This document shows, one piece after another, positions 20,935 through 32,221 of a stretch of DNA of 64,000 nt. The stretch's first letter is position 1. Every line of letters starts with the position of its first letter. Source of the stretch: Galeruca laticollis. Its lineage: Eukaryota > Arthropoda > Insecta > Coleoptera > Chrysomelidae. The DNA is taken from NCBI GenBank assembly GCA_963921935.1, contig OY998179.1, forward strand, positions 54,046,222 through 54,110,221. The letters run 5' to 3'. Under the pieces are notes generated by a model that was given only the letters and a program-made list of their open reading frames with translations, was not told the DNA's origin and searched no databases. The translations under genes and the position numbers were made by a program.

Positions 20935-23900
20935 TTAAGGAATAATGGTGTCAACATCCATATAGGCATCAATGGAATAGTGGCCCCATGGTAAGGTTTC
21001 ATCGGAACCAGGAAGTATAAATCGCTTTTCATCCTCAGGACTCAACGCTACTTTATCTTGAACAATTGAATGGACTAGATGTTTGTCGGCACGAATTAGA
21101 TTTTGGGAAACGGTTTTCTGTGTGAAGGTGTCAAGGCAATTTTCATAGTCTTCAAACGTGATTACGGTCTTCACAACTGACGATTTTACCCCTTTAGCTT
21201 TCTTAGTTATTCCAACGTTTCGAATAAGGCAGTCTATTTCTTCTTTCTCAAAACCATCATTCGCAAGACGTTTTCGTTTTTCTGCTAGATCATCTTCAGA
21301 GGTAAGTAATCGTATTGCATACAATTTAGATCGTAACCCAACATAATCAGTCATTATGATACCATTGTTCTCATCCTTCATCATCCCAAGAACCTTCTTA
21401 TTAACTTGAGGAATTCCATAAACGTTATCAAGAGGATAGTCTGAGGTGTCGAAATATTTATAACAATCAATCTTCATTACTTCATAGGGATCTTGATCTC
21501 GAATCTCATATATCAGACTATCGGTATCGGTGTACAGCACAGTACAGTTCTCACCGAAACGGTTCATCATGTACTCATAGTGAAAATCATATATCGTAGT
21601 TTTAGCCAGATCTAAAATTGCCATTCCTACATATATCGGTTTATTTAACCATATTTGCAGCTTCCGTAATTCGATGGCAACTAGGTTTTCGCTGAAAATC
21701 GTACTATTCTTAAACTCGGGCTTAGCTATGTATGATTCAGCACCATATCGACCGCTCCAATGAGAAACTAGCTTTACATCAACGCGTTTGCGCACGTTTT
21801 CCATGGTTTTACCTGCAACAATTAGAAAAAGTGATTAGTATAGAAATATTTATATAAAACTAGCAATACTCACCAAACACAGCATTGTTCATCAGTTTGA
21901 ATAGGTTCTTCTCAAACTCATTCTTCGCAGCCTTACGTAACTCGGTGTTTAAGTCAATGTAGGGCTTTAACCATGAACTCTGCTTGAATTTCAATACTCG
22001 ATGTATTTTTGTCAATACAAGCCCATTCTGTAACGCTTGCTTCAATGCTCGGTAATGTATAACGTATTTTATTTTATTAGTTAGGGTACCCATCAACTTG
22101 GTCTCCTCATTCAATCTTGTAGCAGGCATCACGGTCTTAGGATTTAGGTGTTCAGGACAAAATGGAATATCCTTATGCAAATCATGTAAATGAGAAGGAT
22201 ACTCCAAATCAACTTCGAGCATGTACCCCTCAGAAGCATTGTCAGCAATTTGTGTAACGTCTATATTAGAGTCACACCACTCAAATCCTCCATATGGTAA
22301 CGCTTGACTCATCGCCCATCCATACTAAAACATTAAAATTAATTGAAATAATTACCTAAAATGAAAAAACTAAAAAACATACCTGATTATTGATATCATT
22401 GTACATTAAATATTTCGATGGATTTGAAGGATTATAAGTGGGCATATACTTATTGTTGGCTCGAGCACGACGTTTTCCGCAAACTTGACTAAGTCCACCA
22501 CGTATACCACGCTCAACAAACAAAAACATGTCTACATCAGTGAGAAGTTCCAATTCTTGTCCAGTATGTTTCAGCATAGCATCGAATGTAAATCCTGGTA
22601 ATGTATAATATGTGCAGGATCGATGTTATACGTAGCAATACAGCTGGAACGAAACTGCTCAAAAACATCAGCAAGAAGAAGGATATCGGTCTTCATATAC
22701 AACTCTACATATTCCCCTGAGGTTTGACATTGAAACGTATTCCAGACGCGTTGTGCTCTACTATAAAGTTTACGTGAGCAGGGTTTATCTTCGAGATTAT
22801 TATAGAAAGACTCGATAGGAGGTAACCGTGTTTCTTCAAAGCGGTCGAAAGAATTGAAATAGTCATAAGGCATCACCCCCTTCTTAGTTAACATTGTGAA
22901 TTCTTCTTTAGGAACACTAGAAAACTGAGATCTCAAATTAGGAAATTCGGTTAAATACGAAGAGAGTTTATCGAGAGATGATGCCATGAATCGGAAGCTA
23001 TCAATAAATCTGAAACGGATTCGTGCATCTTCAACATGTTTTGTGAAGGAAATATATTTTTCTTTTGTAATAGGAAGCAAATCAATAGATCCATCCATGC
23101 GGGTAGCAATGTCTTCGATGATGAAATTCGCATCATAACCAGATAAGTTGTGGAACACTACATTAACAGTAGGCGAATCCTGATAGTTGATATTGCACCC
23201 CTCATGTGCTGCACCTCTATAATTGTTTTCAGGAATAAGATGATCATGATCTCGGACTTTCTTATCGGTAGCGGAAAATGGATTTTCACAAATATGACAT
23301 TCGGTAGCAGCTTGAAACTGACGTTCTTGATTAGAGGTCATGTGAATTCCATAAGGACATAGGAACACCGTACTAATATCTTGAGCAAGGAGATTTAGCT
23401 CATCAGCAAACCAGCGCATACAATCTTCACCCAAATAACTTTTATAAAAGGAAAGCGTATCATCATATGAACACTTGAAGTAATACCCAACGGCTGCAGG
23501 GATATGCTGTTGTGGCTTCTTAGAATCCCCTGTCTGCTTCAAAACACTCTCGAGATCTGCATATACTATAAAAGGTGCCTTTACCTTATTCTTGAAGTTT
23601 TTGAATTTGAGAACGTTTTTTCCAGGTTCCGGCATTTTAATTGCAGTTTCGTTCAATTTTATACAGTCTTCAAGGTGGTTATTGAGTGTCTCCTGTGATC
23701 TATAATAATGTAGACATCTATCACAGAAGTATTTCTTACAATTATGTTTGCTTAACTGCCTCGAAAGAAGTCTTGATAAATTCTTAATCCAAACAAAGTG
23801 ATATTTCGTTGGCGCTTCATCATATCTATCTTGTACCATCAACAAATTGACATGTTTATCCATCTTATTCCTTGCAAGGTAAGTTGGTAGAGTAATAAAG

Positions 23901-24853
23901 GACTTTTGATCTTTTTGCAGAATGTAAACATTTACGGATATATTATTTTGCTTCTCAAAAGTAGGGATCTGCTTCATAGTCATAGGAAACTGAATGCCCT
24001 TTAGTTTTAATATGGTCGAATAGTGGGGGTATGATGAAATTCTATCAGAATTGCTTCTAACAGGATACAGTGCCGACGTCACCGCCCAAGCAAAACAAGA
24101 ATCATCCTCATTTTTGATGTTAATACATGCCTCCCTCTTTTTTATTATTGTAGGTAAATCAATATACGAGGATCCCAGTTGTGGAGTATATTTATTGATA
24201 TTAACACCTAAGTTCACCACCTTCTTCAACGCCCAACCACTATCACGTTCTTGAAACTCCTCCAGGTCTTTAAGGATAGGTGCAACGACTTTAGTATCAA
24301 ACCAGTTATCAATGTTTGTATCTTTGTAAATTGGTGAATTGTTCGTTGTAAAATATTTAAACTCATTGAGAATCTGATCTCCTTTAACAATTTCAAATTC
24401 ACCTCCGAAAGCTACATTTACCTTAACAGCTACCTCCTTTTTTAATATATTATGTATACGTCGTTTAAAGATAGCCTTACAATCTTTGAGAAATGCAATA
24501 GGATCCTTATGCTTCAGGTTCGAGATGGTGCCAGTTCTGATGCGGTTGTTGAATGATGCCTCTAAATTATCCCATTTTACACGATGTTTTGCAGTTTCAA
24601 TATGAGATGATAAGTCTCCACCATGTTTTTGAATATATTTAAATTGGTTACGATATGCCTTTATTTGAGTTATACTAGTTAGAATATGCTGCTTTTCTCC
24701 AATATTTTTGGCACTTCGTAACGCATCATTTAGTTTCTTTATAGCTTTCCTACACTCCGTAAGCCCTTTCGTCACTTGGTGTTCATTATAATTAGATGTT
24801 ATAAGCCCGAACAGAGTAGCAACATGTTTCACGATATTCACAATGAGACTCAT
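20935..24853 (-). pseudogene. Type B DNA polymerase of the left Polinton arm (1-bp frameshift)
   Basis: This is the mirror copy of the gene at 32222-36141, with the same three exons (24853-22383, 22324-21874, 21812-20935) and the same 58- and 61-bp GT-AG introns. It lacks one base near 22610, in a CACAT/ATTATAC context, relative to the right copy. The first exon therefore shifts frame after about 744 codons and ends at a stop at 22571, before polymerase motifs A, B and C. One missense difference (arginine here, cysteine in the right copy) lies near residue 94. All other domain motifs are as in the right copy. It is probably inactive unless the deletion is a sequencing error. Confidence 0.85.
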
Positions 24854-26616
24854 AATAAGGATGAAACTTTTTTACGTAAGCACTTTGAACAAAGAACTGT
24901 AATCGAATGAGCATTATCGAGATATGAGGGGTAACAAGTAAACTTCTAGTCGGACGGAAGACTGAACGATAACATTTTTTCTAAAAAAAGACCCGCGATT
25001 GAGGAAATTTGTGTCTGTTTTTCCATAAGAAAGCATGTAAAAATGATACATTTTAAGCTAATTGAGCAATTCTGACACTTTTTAACCGTAATATTTGAGG
25101 AAGATATGATATATTCAAGTAATGATTCCAATTAACAAACAGTGAAACAAGAAGTTTATGATCTGTATCTGCAGGCTACGATTTAGCTAGACTACAAATT
25201 CCATTCCGACAACCTTCAGGACCATTGATTACGAGAAAAAATTACCATTCGAGGAATTTTAGAAGAATAATAAATTACTTATAAATTGAAATCCCGAATT
25301 TATCGATCACGAATTGTTTATTATTTTTCTATATTATCTATTTACCCATAGTTAAACATATACTATTATTTATTATCTATTTTTTATATGTGAGGTCGAA
25401 GGAGATTCTTTAATAGCCTTTAGGCAACAATTTTCCCTGATATGTGTTAAAAACATACAGAAAATACTATACGCACTTGAACTAATAGATAACCGCATGT
25501 TTTGTAGGCATGTCTTACAGATATCCTAGTTAAGTACTGCTCCCACAGTGTGGTAACTACCGTATTTCTGTGCGGAAAAATGTCGATCCCCCGTTTTATA
25601 TCCGAAGAGACCTCAAAAAAAATACTTATATGGTTAACAGAAATCGATATACGAGACCCACTACTTTTTTCCAACCAAAAATTCAATTACAATTTAAACT
25701 ACAATACATCTCAAACATTTATAAAAAATTTACATATGAGGTCATAGGCACTCTTCAATAGCCTTTAGGCGACTCTACCCCATAACAGAAGGATACTGTT
25801 CGTACATAACTCAAAAGGTGACTGCTCGGGTTGTAATCGAGTCTAACCGACACCCTAAGTTTTTTGTACTCCTCCCACTGTGTGGTACCTGTCATATCTC
25901 TGTGTAGGAAAAGTCGGTACCCTTTTTATACCCGAAGGAACCTCATTGTATGCTATCAAAATTATATATCACAACTAAAACAATAAATATTTTTGTAGGT
26001 AAATATTCAAAAGATACTTACTCGTTTGCCTATTTCCTTCTGCAGCAGTCTTCACCCCAGGTGTGAGCTGTTGTGTACCACACGTCATTGCGATTTTAGA
26101 AGAGCCCATCTAATTCGGACGTCAGACTAGAAATAAAAATTTATTAGTCTAATATTTACTAACCAAAATTTTTAACAATTGACAATCAATTAAACTTTTT
26201 TGCTTAAGTCTATCTACATCCCACCACTTTTTATAACAAACAATGATGATCTGTAAAGAGCAAATAAAAAATATAAAGATAAAACTTACTTTGTTTTTTA
26301 AAAAAACTCGAACTAGGCTCGTTGATTGTCAATATGGAACTATCGTTGTCGTAATACCAAAAAATGTATTTATACCTTTTTTCAAGGATTCCATATCACT
26401 TTCATGAAATTGTGATAAACTATTATTTTTGTAGGCGTTTGATATATCGCATTTCCTGTTGTTATGTTGATTTTTTCTAATTGTGGGTTGAGTCATATCA
26501 ATTTTACAAAATTTCTGTGGTGAGTTGATTTTATTTTCATATTTATCATTTCCTGTTGTGATTACAGAATTTCAGAAAAACAATTTAATTATTTGCAAAA
26601 GTTTATTTTAAAAATA
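24854..26616. promoter_or_regulatory. Intergenic block between MMP and polymerase, left arm, with duplicated promoter-like repeats
   Basis: Two related segments (about 25391-25614 and 25739-25949) each begin GAGGTC and end GAAGRRACCTC. Read on the minus strand they start with CTTCGGRTATAAAA, and a CCACA dyad (CCACACTGTGG or CCACACAGTGG) lies about 65 bases further on. TATA boxes on the minus strand lie near 25594-25600 and 25924-25931, with a third TATAAATA near 26368-26375. They point toward the polymerase. No ORF with a recognisable domain is present. Confidence 0.5.
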
Positions 26617-28128
26617 TTATTGATAAAAAGAAATTATTTTTGTTAATAAAGTCTTGAGATGATTTAAAAGGTCTCCATTAGGACATGGGATATCAAATAG
26701 GTTCCAATTGAAGGGTCCGGCTGCAACAAGTTTTTTGGTAAACTCATTATATTTGTAGTATGTGGTGTTTTTGAAAAAGTACATGTGTCCGTCAATGTAC
26801 TGGAATGCTCCTGTAACATCTGCGGGTAGTCCAGGGAAAATATCTTTAATTTGTCCTCTATTTAAGACATTTTTTGAGTTCTTATCATATTCAATATAAT
26901 TATTGTTATTATAAAATACATAAATTTTTCCGTGGTTGCTTTGAAACATTGTGTTTATTTGAGAATTTTTTGGTATAAGTAAATTACCTTGCTCAAGTAT
27001 TCGCAAACCTGGGAAATCTGCTATATAGTATTTACGAACATCTTTATTGACTGCTATTAAATTACCGGAAGAACTTTGAAAAATCTGAATTATGGAGCCC
27101 ACTTCTTCGGGTAGATAATCATCGAGCATTTCTGGTTCTGAGGGAATAAGTTTCGAATTCAAATCCATTTTCCATAGAAAATCTTTATAAATAATATATA
27201 AGTGATAATTTTCAAATGTACCAGCCATCGCAGTAAACATATACTCCGGCGTTATGTCACATAAATTTTTATTTGGTGGATGGGGCCTATGATGACCTGT
27301 AGTCGGTGGCGTAGGTTTGAAAGGATTATTTGCATATTTATTGGTGGGTCCATAAAGAGCTTCAAGAGCCATTTTATCATCTTCATCCAATTTTGGGGTC
27401 GCGTTTCGTTGATACCATGGATACATTATTGCTTGTTTATTATCACTATGGGATATACCTAAGATATGTCCAATTTCATGAATTAATACCATGAGTAGAC
27501 TAGTCCTATCATCTGAACTTGATCCATCTAAACTTAAATCCCACTTTTCATCAGCATCAATATGAAGTTCTATACAGCTGTTGCCATTTGGGAAATAACC
27601 ATGTGCCAACACCTTTCCAGGACCATCAAATGCGCTGGGGCATTCATCTCTACCTTGGCAATCTGCACGAAAATAGTGTTTTCCATGTACAACAGTGATA
27701 GATATATCGGGAGCATAAGGTCTTGTTTTGTGTATTAATTCAAATTTGAACTTTGAACTGTTACTCCACACTTCAAAAGCCTTTTCGATTACATCAAGAT
27801 ATGCTTGATTTGCCTGAGGGAAGAACCATTTCAAATCAAATTTGATCCATTTTGATCTAACTCTAAAAGAATGATCATCGTCGGAAGCTGTTTCACTTAC
27901 AGAACATCTTGGCCTATCCATAAGTTGTATTGTATCTTCATCTAATTCTCCCGTTGCAGGAATATTATATTTTTCTTGAAAACTCAACAAATAATCCTCA
28001 AGTTTAGTCAAATCATTTTCATTTGCGTATCCGAAGCGTTGTAAATAATCCATAGCATACTGCTGGTCGACAACACAAAGTGCTGGACATAGCGCTGCAG
28101 CTAATATAATTATTAACATGATCTTCAC
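26617..28128 (-). CDS. Matrix metalloproteinase (MMP), left Polinton arm
   Basis: An intact 503-residue intronless ORF, identical to the right-arm copy except for a leucine instead of proline in the hemopexin region (about residue 378). It has a hydrophobic signal peptide (1-18) and a peptidoglycan-binding-like propeptide (20-70). A cysteine-switch-like PRCSV (C76) differs from the canonical PRCG(V/N)PD. The catalytic domain carries HEIGHILGISH (217-227) and a Met-turn IMYPW (M235). A proline-rich hinge (268-286) and a hemopexin domain bounded by C290 and a cysteine near 484 follow. It is predicted to be secreted and to cleave extracellular matrix proteins. Insect MMP genes normally have introns, so capture through RNA or from a virus is plausible. 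Confidence 0.9.
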   Translation of the reverse strand: MKIMLIIILAAALCPALCVVDQQYAMDYLQRFGYANENDLTKLEDYLLSFQEKYNIPATGELDEDTIQLMDRPRCSVSETASDDDHSFRVRSKWIKFDLKWFFPQANQAYLDVIEKAFEVWSNSSKFKFELIHKTRPYAPDISITVVHGKHYFRADCQGRDECPSAFDGPGKVLAHGYFPNGNSCIELHIDADEKWDLSLDGSSSDDRTSLLMVLIHEIGHILGISHSDNKQAIMYPWYQRNATPKLDEDDKMALEALYGPTNKYANNPFKPTPPTTGHHRPHPPNKNLCDITPEYMFTAMAGTFENYHLYIIYKDFLWKMDLNSKLIPSEPEMLDDYLPEEVGSIIQIFQSSSGNLIAVNKDVRKYYIADFPGLRILEQGNLLIPKNSQINTMFQSNHGKIYVFYNNNNYIEYDKNSKNVLNRGQIKDIFPGLPADVTGAFQYIDGHMYFFKNTTYYKYNEFTKKLVAAGPFNWNLFDIPCPNGDLLNHLKTLLTKIISFYQ

Positions 28129-28444
28129 CCTTCTGTTATCCTCAAGAAACTAATCTCCCAACACATTATTAACAACATATATATATATTTTTTAAAAAAC
28201 CCCCCCAAAGATTCAATTACTGCGTGTCACGCATAAAATATTATATGTTACTTTCAAGCCACCCGGTACGAAATTCTTAGTAATATTTCAACATAAGTTA
28301 CTTTTAAGCCCCGGTAGCGCGCTGCCTTATCATCCTAACGGATCTTTCTCGACTACGTCACATTTTACAGCAAGAAGCGTACGGTGCGCTCACATTGCAG
28401 CAATACCTTCCTTCGCTAATAATATGCATGAGAGCTTATGGCGG
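28129..28444. other. Inner end of the left arm upstream of MMP
   Basis: About 315 bp from the MMP start to the palindrome axis. A homopolymer pair (T/A run and seven Cs, about 28187-28206) differs slightly in length and composition from the mirror copy at 28869-28890. No canonical TATA box was found upstream of MMP. An AT dinucleotide run lies just upstream of the 5' end. Confidence 0.4.
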
Positions 28445-28632
28445 TAGATAGAGCTATGGGGATTCTGGGCCACAACTTCAAAAATCTCCGCTTGGTGGCG
28501 CTGAGAGCGGCGGCGCGCGCGTTTTTAATTTTAGGTCGCCATTTTTAGTCCTGTTTTAAAAATCTGAAAAAAAAACTTCAGTGAGATTCGATCGCACAAC
28601 CTTCGCGTCTATAGCAAGGCATTCAACACATG
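28445..28632. other. Unique central spacer of the palindrome
   Basis: This is the only part of the element without a mirror copy. It is GC-rich at its centre (GAGAGCGGCGGCGCGCGCG) and contains a tRNA B-box-like GGTTGTGCGATCGAATCTC on the minus strand (about 28578-28610). It separates two divergent MMP genes. No ORF is present. If the element arose by copy-back or fold-back synthesis, this is where the turn-around took place. It could also serve as the shared 5' control region of both MMP genes. Confidence 0.7.
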
Positions 28633-28946
28633 CCGCCATAAGCTCTCATGCATATTATTAGCGAAGGAAGGTATTGCTGCAATGTGAGCGCACCGTACGC
28701 TTCTTGCTGTAAAATGTGACGTAGTCGAGAAAGATCCGTTAGGATGATAAGGCAGCGCGCTACCGGGGCTTAAAAGTAACTTATGTTGAAATATTACTAA
28801 GAATTTCGTACCGGGTGGCTTGAAAGTAACATATAATATTTTATGCGTGACACGCAGTAATTGAATCTTTGGGGGGGTTTTTTGAAAAATATATATATGT
28901 TGTTAATAATGTGTTGGGAGATTAGTTTCTTGAGGATAACAGAAGG

Positions 28947-30458
28947 GTGAAGATCATGTTAATAATTATATTAGCTGCAGCGCTATGTCCAGCACTTTGT
29001 GTTGTCGACCAGCAGTATGCTATGGATTATTTACAACGCTTCGGATACGCAAATGAAAATGATTTGACTAAACTTGAGGATTATTTGTTGAGTTTTCAAG
29101 AAAAATATAATATTCCTGCAACGGGAGAATTAGATGAAGATACAATACAACTTATGGATAGGCCAAGATGTTCTGTAAGTGAAACAGCTTCCGACGATGA
29201 TCATTCTTTTAGAGTTAGATCAAAATGGATCAAATTTGATTTGAAATGGTTCTTCCCTCAGGCAAATCAAGCATATCTTGATGTAATCGAAAAGGCTTTT
29301 GAAGTGTGGAGTAACAGTTCAAAGTTCAAATTTGAATTAATACACAAAACAAGACCTTATGCTCCCGATATATCTATCACTGTTGTACATGGAAAACACT
29401 ATTTTCGTGCAGATTGCCAAGGTAGAGATGAATGCCCCAGCGCATTTGATGGTCCTGGAAAGGTGTTGGCACATGGTTATTTCCCAAATGGCAACAGCTG
29501 TATAGAACTTCATATTGATGCTGATGAAAAGTGGGATTTAAGTTTAGATGGATCAAGTTCAGATGATAGGACTAGTCTACTCATGGTATTAATTCATGAA
29601 ATTGGACATATCTTAGGTATATCCCATAGTGATAATAAACAAGCAATAATGTATCCATGGTATCAACGAAACGCGACCCCAAAATTGGATGAAGATGATA
29701 AAATGGCTCTTGAAGCTCTTTATGGACCCACCAATAAATATGCAAATAATCCTTTCAAACCTACGCCACCGACTACAGGTCATCATAGGCCCCATCCACC
29801 AAATAAAAATTTATGTGACATAACGCCGGAGTATATGTTTACTGCGATGGCTGGTACATTTGAAAATTATCACTTATATATTATTTATAAAGATTTTCTA
29901 TGGAAAATGGATTTGAATTCGAAACTTATTCCCTCAGAACCAGAAATGCTCGATGATTATCTACCCGAAGAAGTGGGCTCCATAATTCAGATTTTTCAAA
30001 GTTCTTCCGGTAATTTAATAGCAGTCAATAAAGATGTTCGTAAATACTATATAGCAGATTTCCCAGGTTTGCGAATACCTGAGCAAGGTAATTTACTTAT
30101 ACCAAAAAATTCTCAAATAAACACAATGTTTCAAAGCAACCACGGAAAAATTTATGTATTTTATAATAACAATAATTATATTGAATATGATAAGAACTCA
30201 AAAAATGTCTTAAATAGAGGACAAATTAAAGATATTTTCCCTGGACTACCCGCAGATGTTACAGGAGCATTCCAGTACATTGACGGACACATGTACTTTT
30301 TCAAAAACACCACATACTACAAATATAATGAGTTTACCAAAAAACTTGTTGCAGCCGGACCCTTCAATTGGAACCTATTTGATATCCCATGTCCTAATGG
30401 AGACCTTTTAAATCATCTCAAGACTTTATTAACAAAAATAATTTCTTTTTATCAATAA
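28947..30458 (+). CDS. Matrix metalloproteinase (MMP), right Polinton arm
   Basis: A 503-residue intronless ORF, mirror image of 26617-28128, with the same signal peptide, propeptide, zinc site (HEIGHILGISH, residues 217-227), Met-turn and hemopexin domain. It has a proline where the left copy has leucine. An AATAAA signal follows the stop at about 30472. It is the innermost gene of the arm and co-oriented with the polymerase downstream. Granulovirus genomes are known to carry MMP genes that help degrade host tissue. Here the gene sits inside a virus-like transposon, so a similar spreading role is possible but inferred. Confidence 0.9.
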   Translation: MKIMLIIILAAALCPALCVVDQQYAMDYLQRFGYANENDLTKLEDYLLSFQEKYNIPATGELDEDTIQLMDRPRCSVSETASDDDHSFRVRSKWIKFDLKWFFPQANQAYLDVIEKAFEVWSNSSKFKFELIHKTRPYAPDISITVVHGKHYFRADCQGRDECPSAFDGPGKVLAHGYFPNGNSCIELHIDADEKWDLSLDGSSSDDRTSLLMVLIHEIGHILGISHSDNKQAIMYPWYQRNATPKLDEDDKMALEALYGPTNKYANNPFKPTPPTTGHHRPHPPNKNLCDITPEYMFTAMAGTFENYHLYIIYKDFLWKMDLNSKLIPSEPEMLDDYLPEEVGSIIQIFQSSSGNLIAVNKDVRKYYIADFPGLRIPEQGNLLIPKNSQINTMFQSNHGKIYVFYNNNNYIEYDKNSKNVLNRGQIKDIFPGLPADVTGAFQYIDGHMYFFKNTTYYKYNEFTKKLVAAGPFNWNLFDIPCPNGDLLNHLKTLLTKIISFYQ

Positions 30459-30700
30459 TATTTTTAAAATAAACTTTTGCAAATAATTAAATTGTTTTTC
30501 TGAAATTCTGTAATCACAACAGGAAATGATAAATATGAAAATAAAATCAACTCACCACAGAAATTTTGTAAAATTGATATGACTCAACCCACAATTAGAA
30601 AAAATCAACATAACAACAGGAAATGCGATATATCAAACGCCTACAAAAATAATAGTTTATCACAATTTCATGAAAGTGATATGGAATCCTTGAAAAAAGG

Positions 30701-31053
30701 TATAAATACATTTTTTGGTATTACGACAACGATAGTTCCATATTGACAATCAACGAGCCTAGTTCGAGTTTTTTTAAAAAACAAAGTAAGTTTTATCTTT
30801 ATATTTTTTATTTGCTCTTTACAGATCATCATTGTTTGTTATAAAAAGTGGTGGGATGTAGATAGACTTAAGCAAAAAAGTTTAATTGATTGTCAATTGT
30901 TAAAAATTTTGGTTAGTAAATATTAGACTAATAAATTTTTATTTCTAGTCTGACGTCCGAATTAGATGGGCTCTTCTAAAATCGCAATGACGTGTGGTAC
31001 ACAACAGCTCACACCTGGGGTGAAGACTGCTGCAGAAGGAAATAGGCAAACGA
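30701..31053 (+). promoter_or_regulatory. TATA promoter and candidate short spliced leader exon upstream of polymerase B (right arm)
   Basis: TATAAATA lies at 30701-30708. A possible non-coding first exon ends at a GTAAGT donor at 30786. An ATTTCTAG acceptor ends at 30948. The next exon contains an ATG at 30966 (MGSSKIAMTCGTQQLTPGVK) and reads 29 codons to a second GTAAGT donor at 31054. The downstream acceptor was not resolved: joining to 32095 gives a short peptide that ends before the polymerase ATG. It may be a spliced upstream ORF or leader. Splicing is predicted from sequence only. The left arm has the mirror copy. Confidence 0.4.
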
Positions 31054-31124
31054 GTAAGTATCTTTTGAATATTTACCTACAAAAATATTTATTGTTTTAG
31101 TTGTGATATATAATTTTGATAGCA

Positions 31125-31690
31125 TACAATGAGGTTCCTTCGGGTATAAAAAGGGTACCGACTTTTCCTACACAGAGATATGACAGGTACCACACAGTGG
31201 GAGGAGTACAAAAAACTTAGGGTGTCGGTTAGACTCGATTACAACCCGAGCAGTCACCTTTTGAGTTATGTACGAACAGTATCCTTCTGTTATGGGGTAG
31301 AGTCGCCTAAAGGCTATTGAAGAGTGCCTATGACCTCATATGTAAATTTTTTATAAATGTTTGAGATGTATTGTAGTTTAAATTGTAATTGAATTTTTGG
31401 TTGGAAAAAAGTAGTGGGTCTCGTATATCGATTTCTGTTAACCATATAAGTATTTTTTTTGAGGTCTCTTCGGATATAAAACGGGGGATCGACATTTTTC
31501 CACACAGAAATACGGTAGTTACCACACTGTGGGAGCAGTACTTAACTAGGATATCTGTAAGACATGCCTACAAAACATGCGGTTATCTATTAGTTCAAGT
31601 GCGTATAGTATTTTCTGTATGTTTTTAACACATATCAGGGAAAATTGTTGCCTAAAGGCTATTAAAGAATCTCCTTCGACCTCACATATA
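31125..31690 (+). promoter_or_regulatory. Duplicated promoter-like repeats, right arm
   Basis: Two diverged units each begin GAGGTYYCTTCGGRTATAAAA (TATA at 31145-31152 and 31475-31481). About 35-40 bases later a CACAGARATA segment leads to a CCACA dyad (CCACACAGTGG or CCACACTGTGG), then GGGAGNAGTAC. Each unit ends with a GCCTAAAGGCTATT(G/A)AAGA segment and GACCTCA. Repetition of a TATA plus a downstream dyad suggests duplicated core promoters or replication control sites. Function is inferred. Confidence 0.5.
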
Positions 31691-32221
31691 AAAAATAGAT
31701 AATAAATAATAGTATATGTTTAACTATGGGTAAATAGATAATATAGAAAAATAATAAACAATTCGTGATCGATAAATTCGGGATTTCAATTTATAAGTAA
31801 TTTATTATTCTTCTAAAATTCCTCGAATGGTAATTTTTTCTCGTAATCAATGGTCCTGAAGGTTGTCGGAATGGAATTTGTAGTCTAGCTAAATCGTAGC
31901 CTGCAGATACAGATCATAAACTTCTTGTTTCACTGTTTGTTAATTGGAATCATTACTTGAATATATCATATCTTCCTCAAATATTACGGTTAAAAAGTGT
32001 CAGAATTGCTCAATTAGCTTAAAATGTATCATTTTTACATGCTTTCTTATGGAAAAACAGACACAAATTTCCTCAATCGCGGGTCTTTTTTTAGAAAAAA
32101 TGTTATCGTTCAGTCTTCCGTCCGACTAGAAGTTTACTTGTTACCCCTCATATCTCGATAATGCTCATTCGATTACAGTTCTTTGTTCAAAGTGCTTACG
32201 TAAAAAAGTTTCATCCTTATT

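Noticed and set aside
20935..24853. Calling the left polymerase as an intact CDS
   Set aside because: A base is missing near 22610 relative to the right arm, so the frame ends before the polymerase motifs.
31389..31628. 79-codon ORF in both Polinton arms (also 25447-25686) as a gene
   Set aside because: It lies across the duplicated promoter-like repeats, has no domain, and its start and end follow repeat boundaries.
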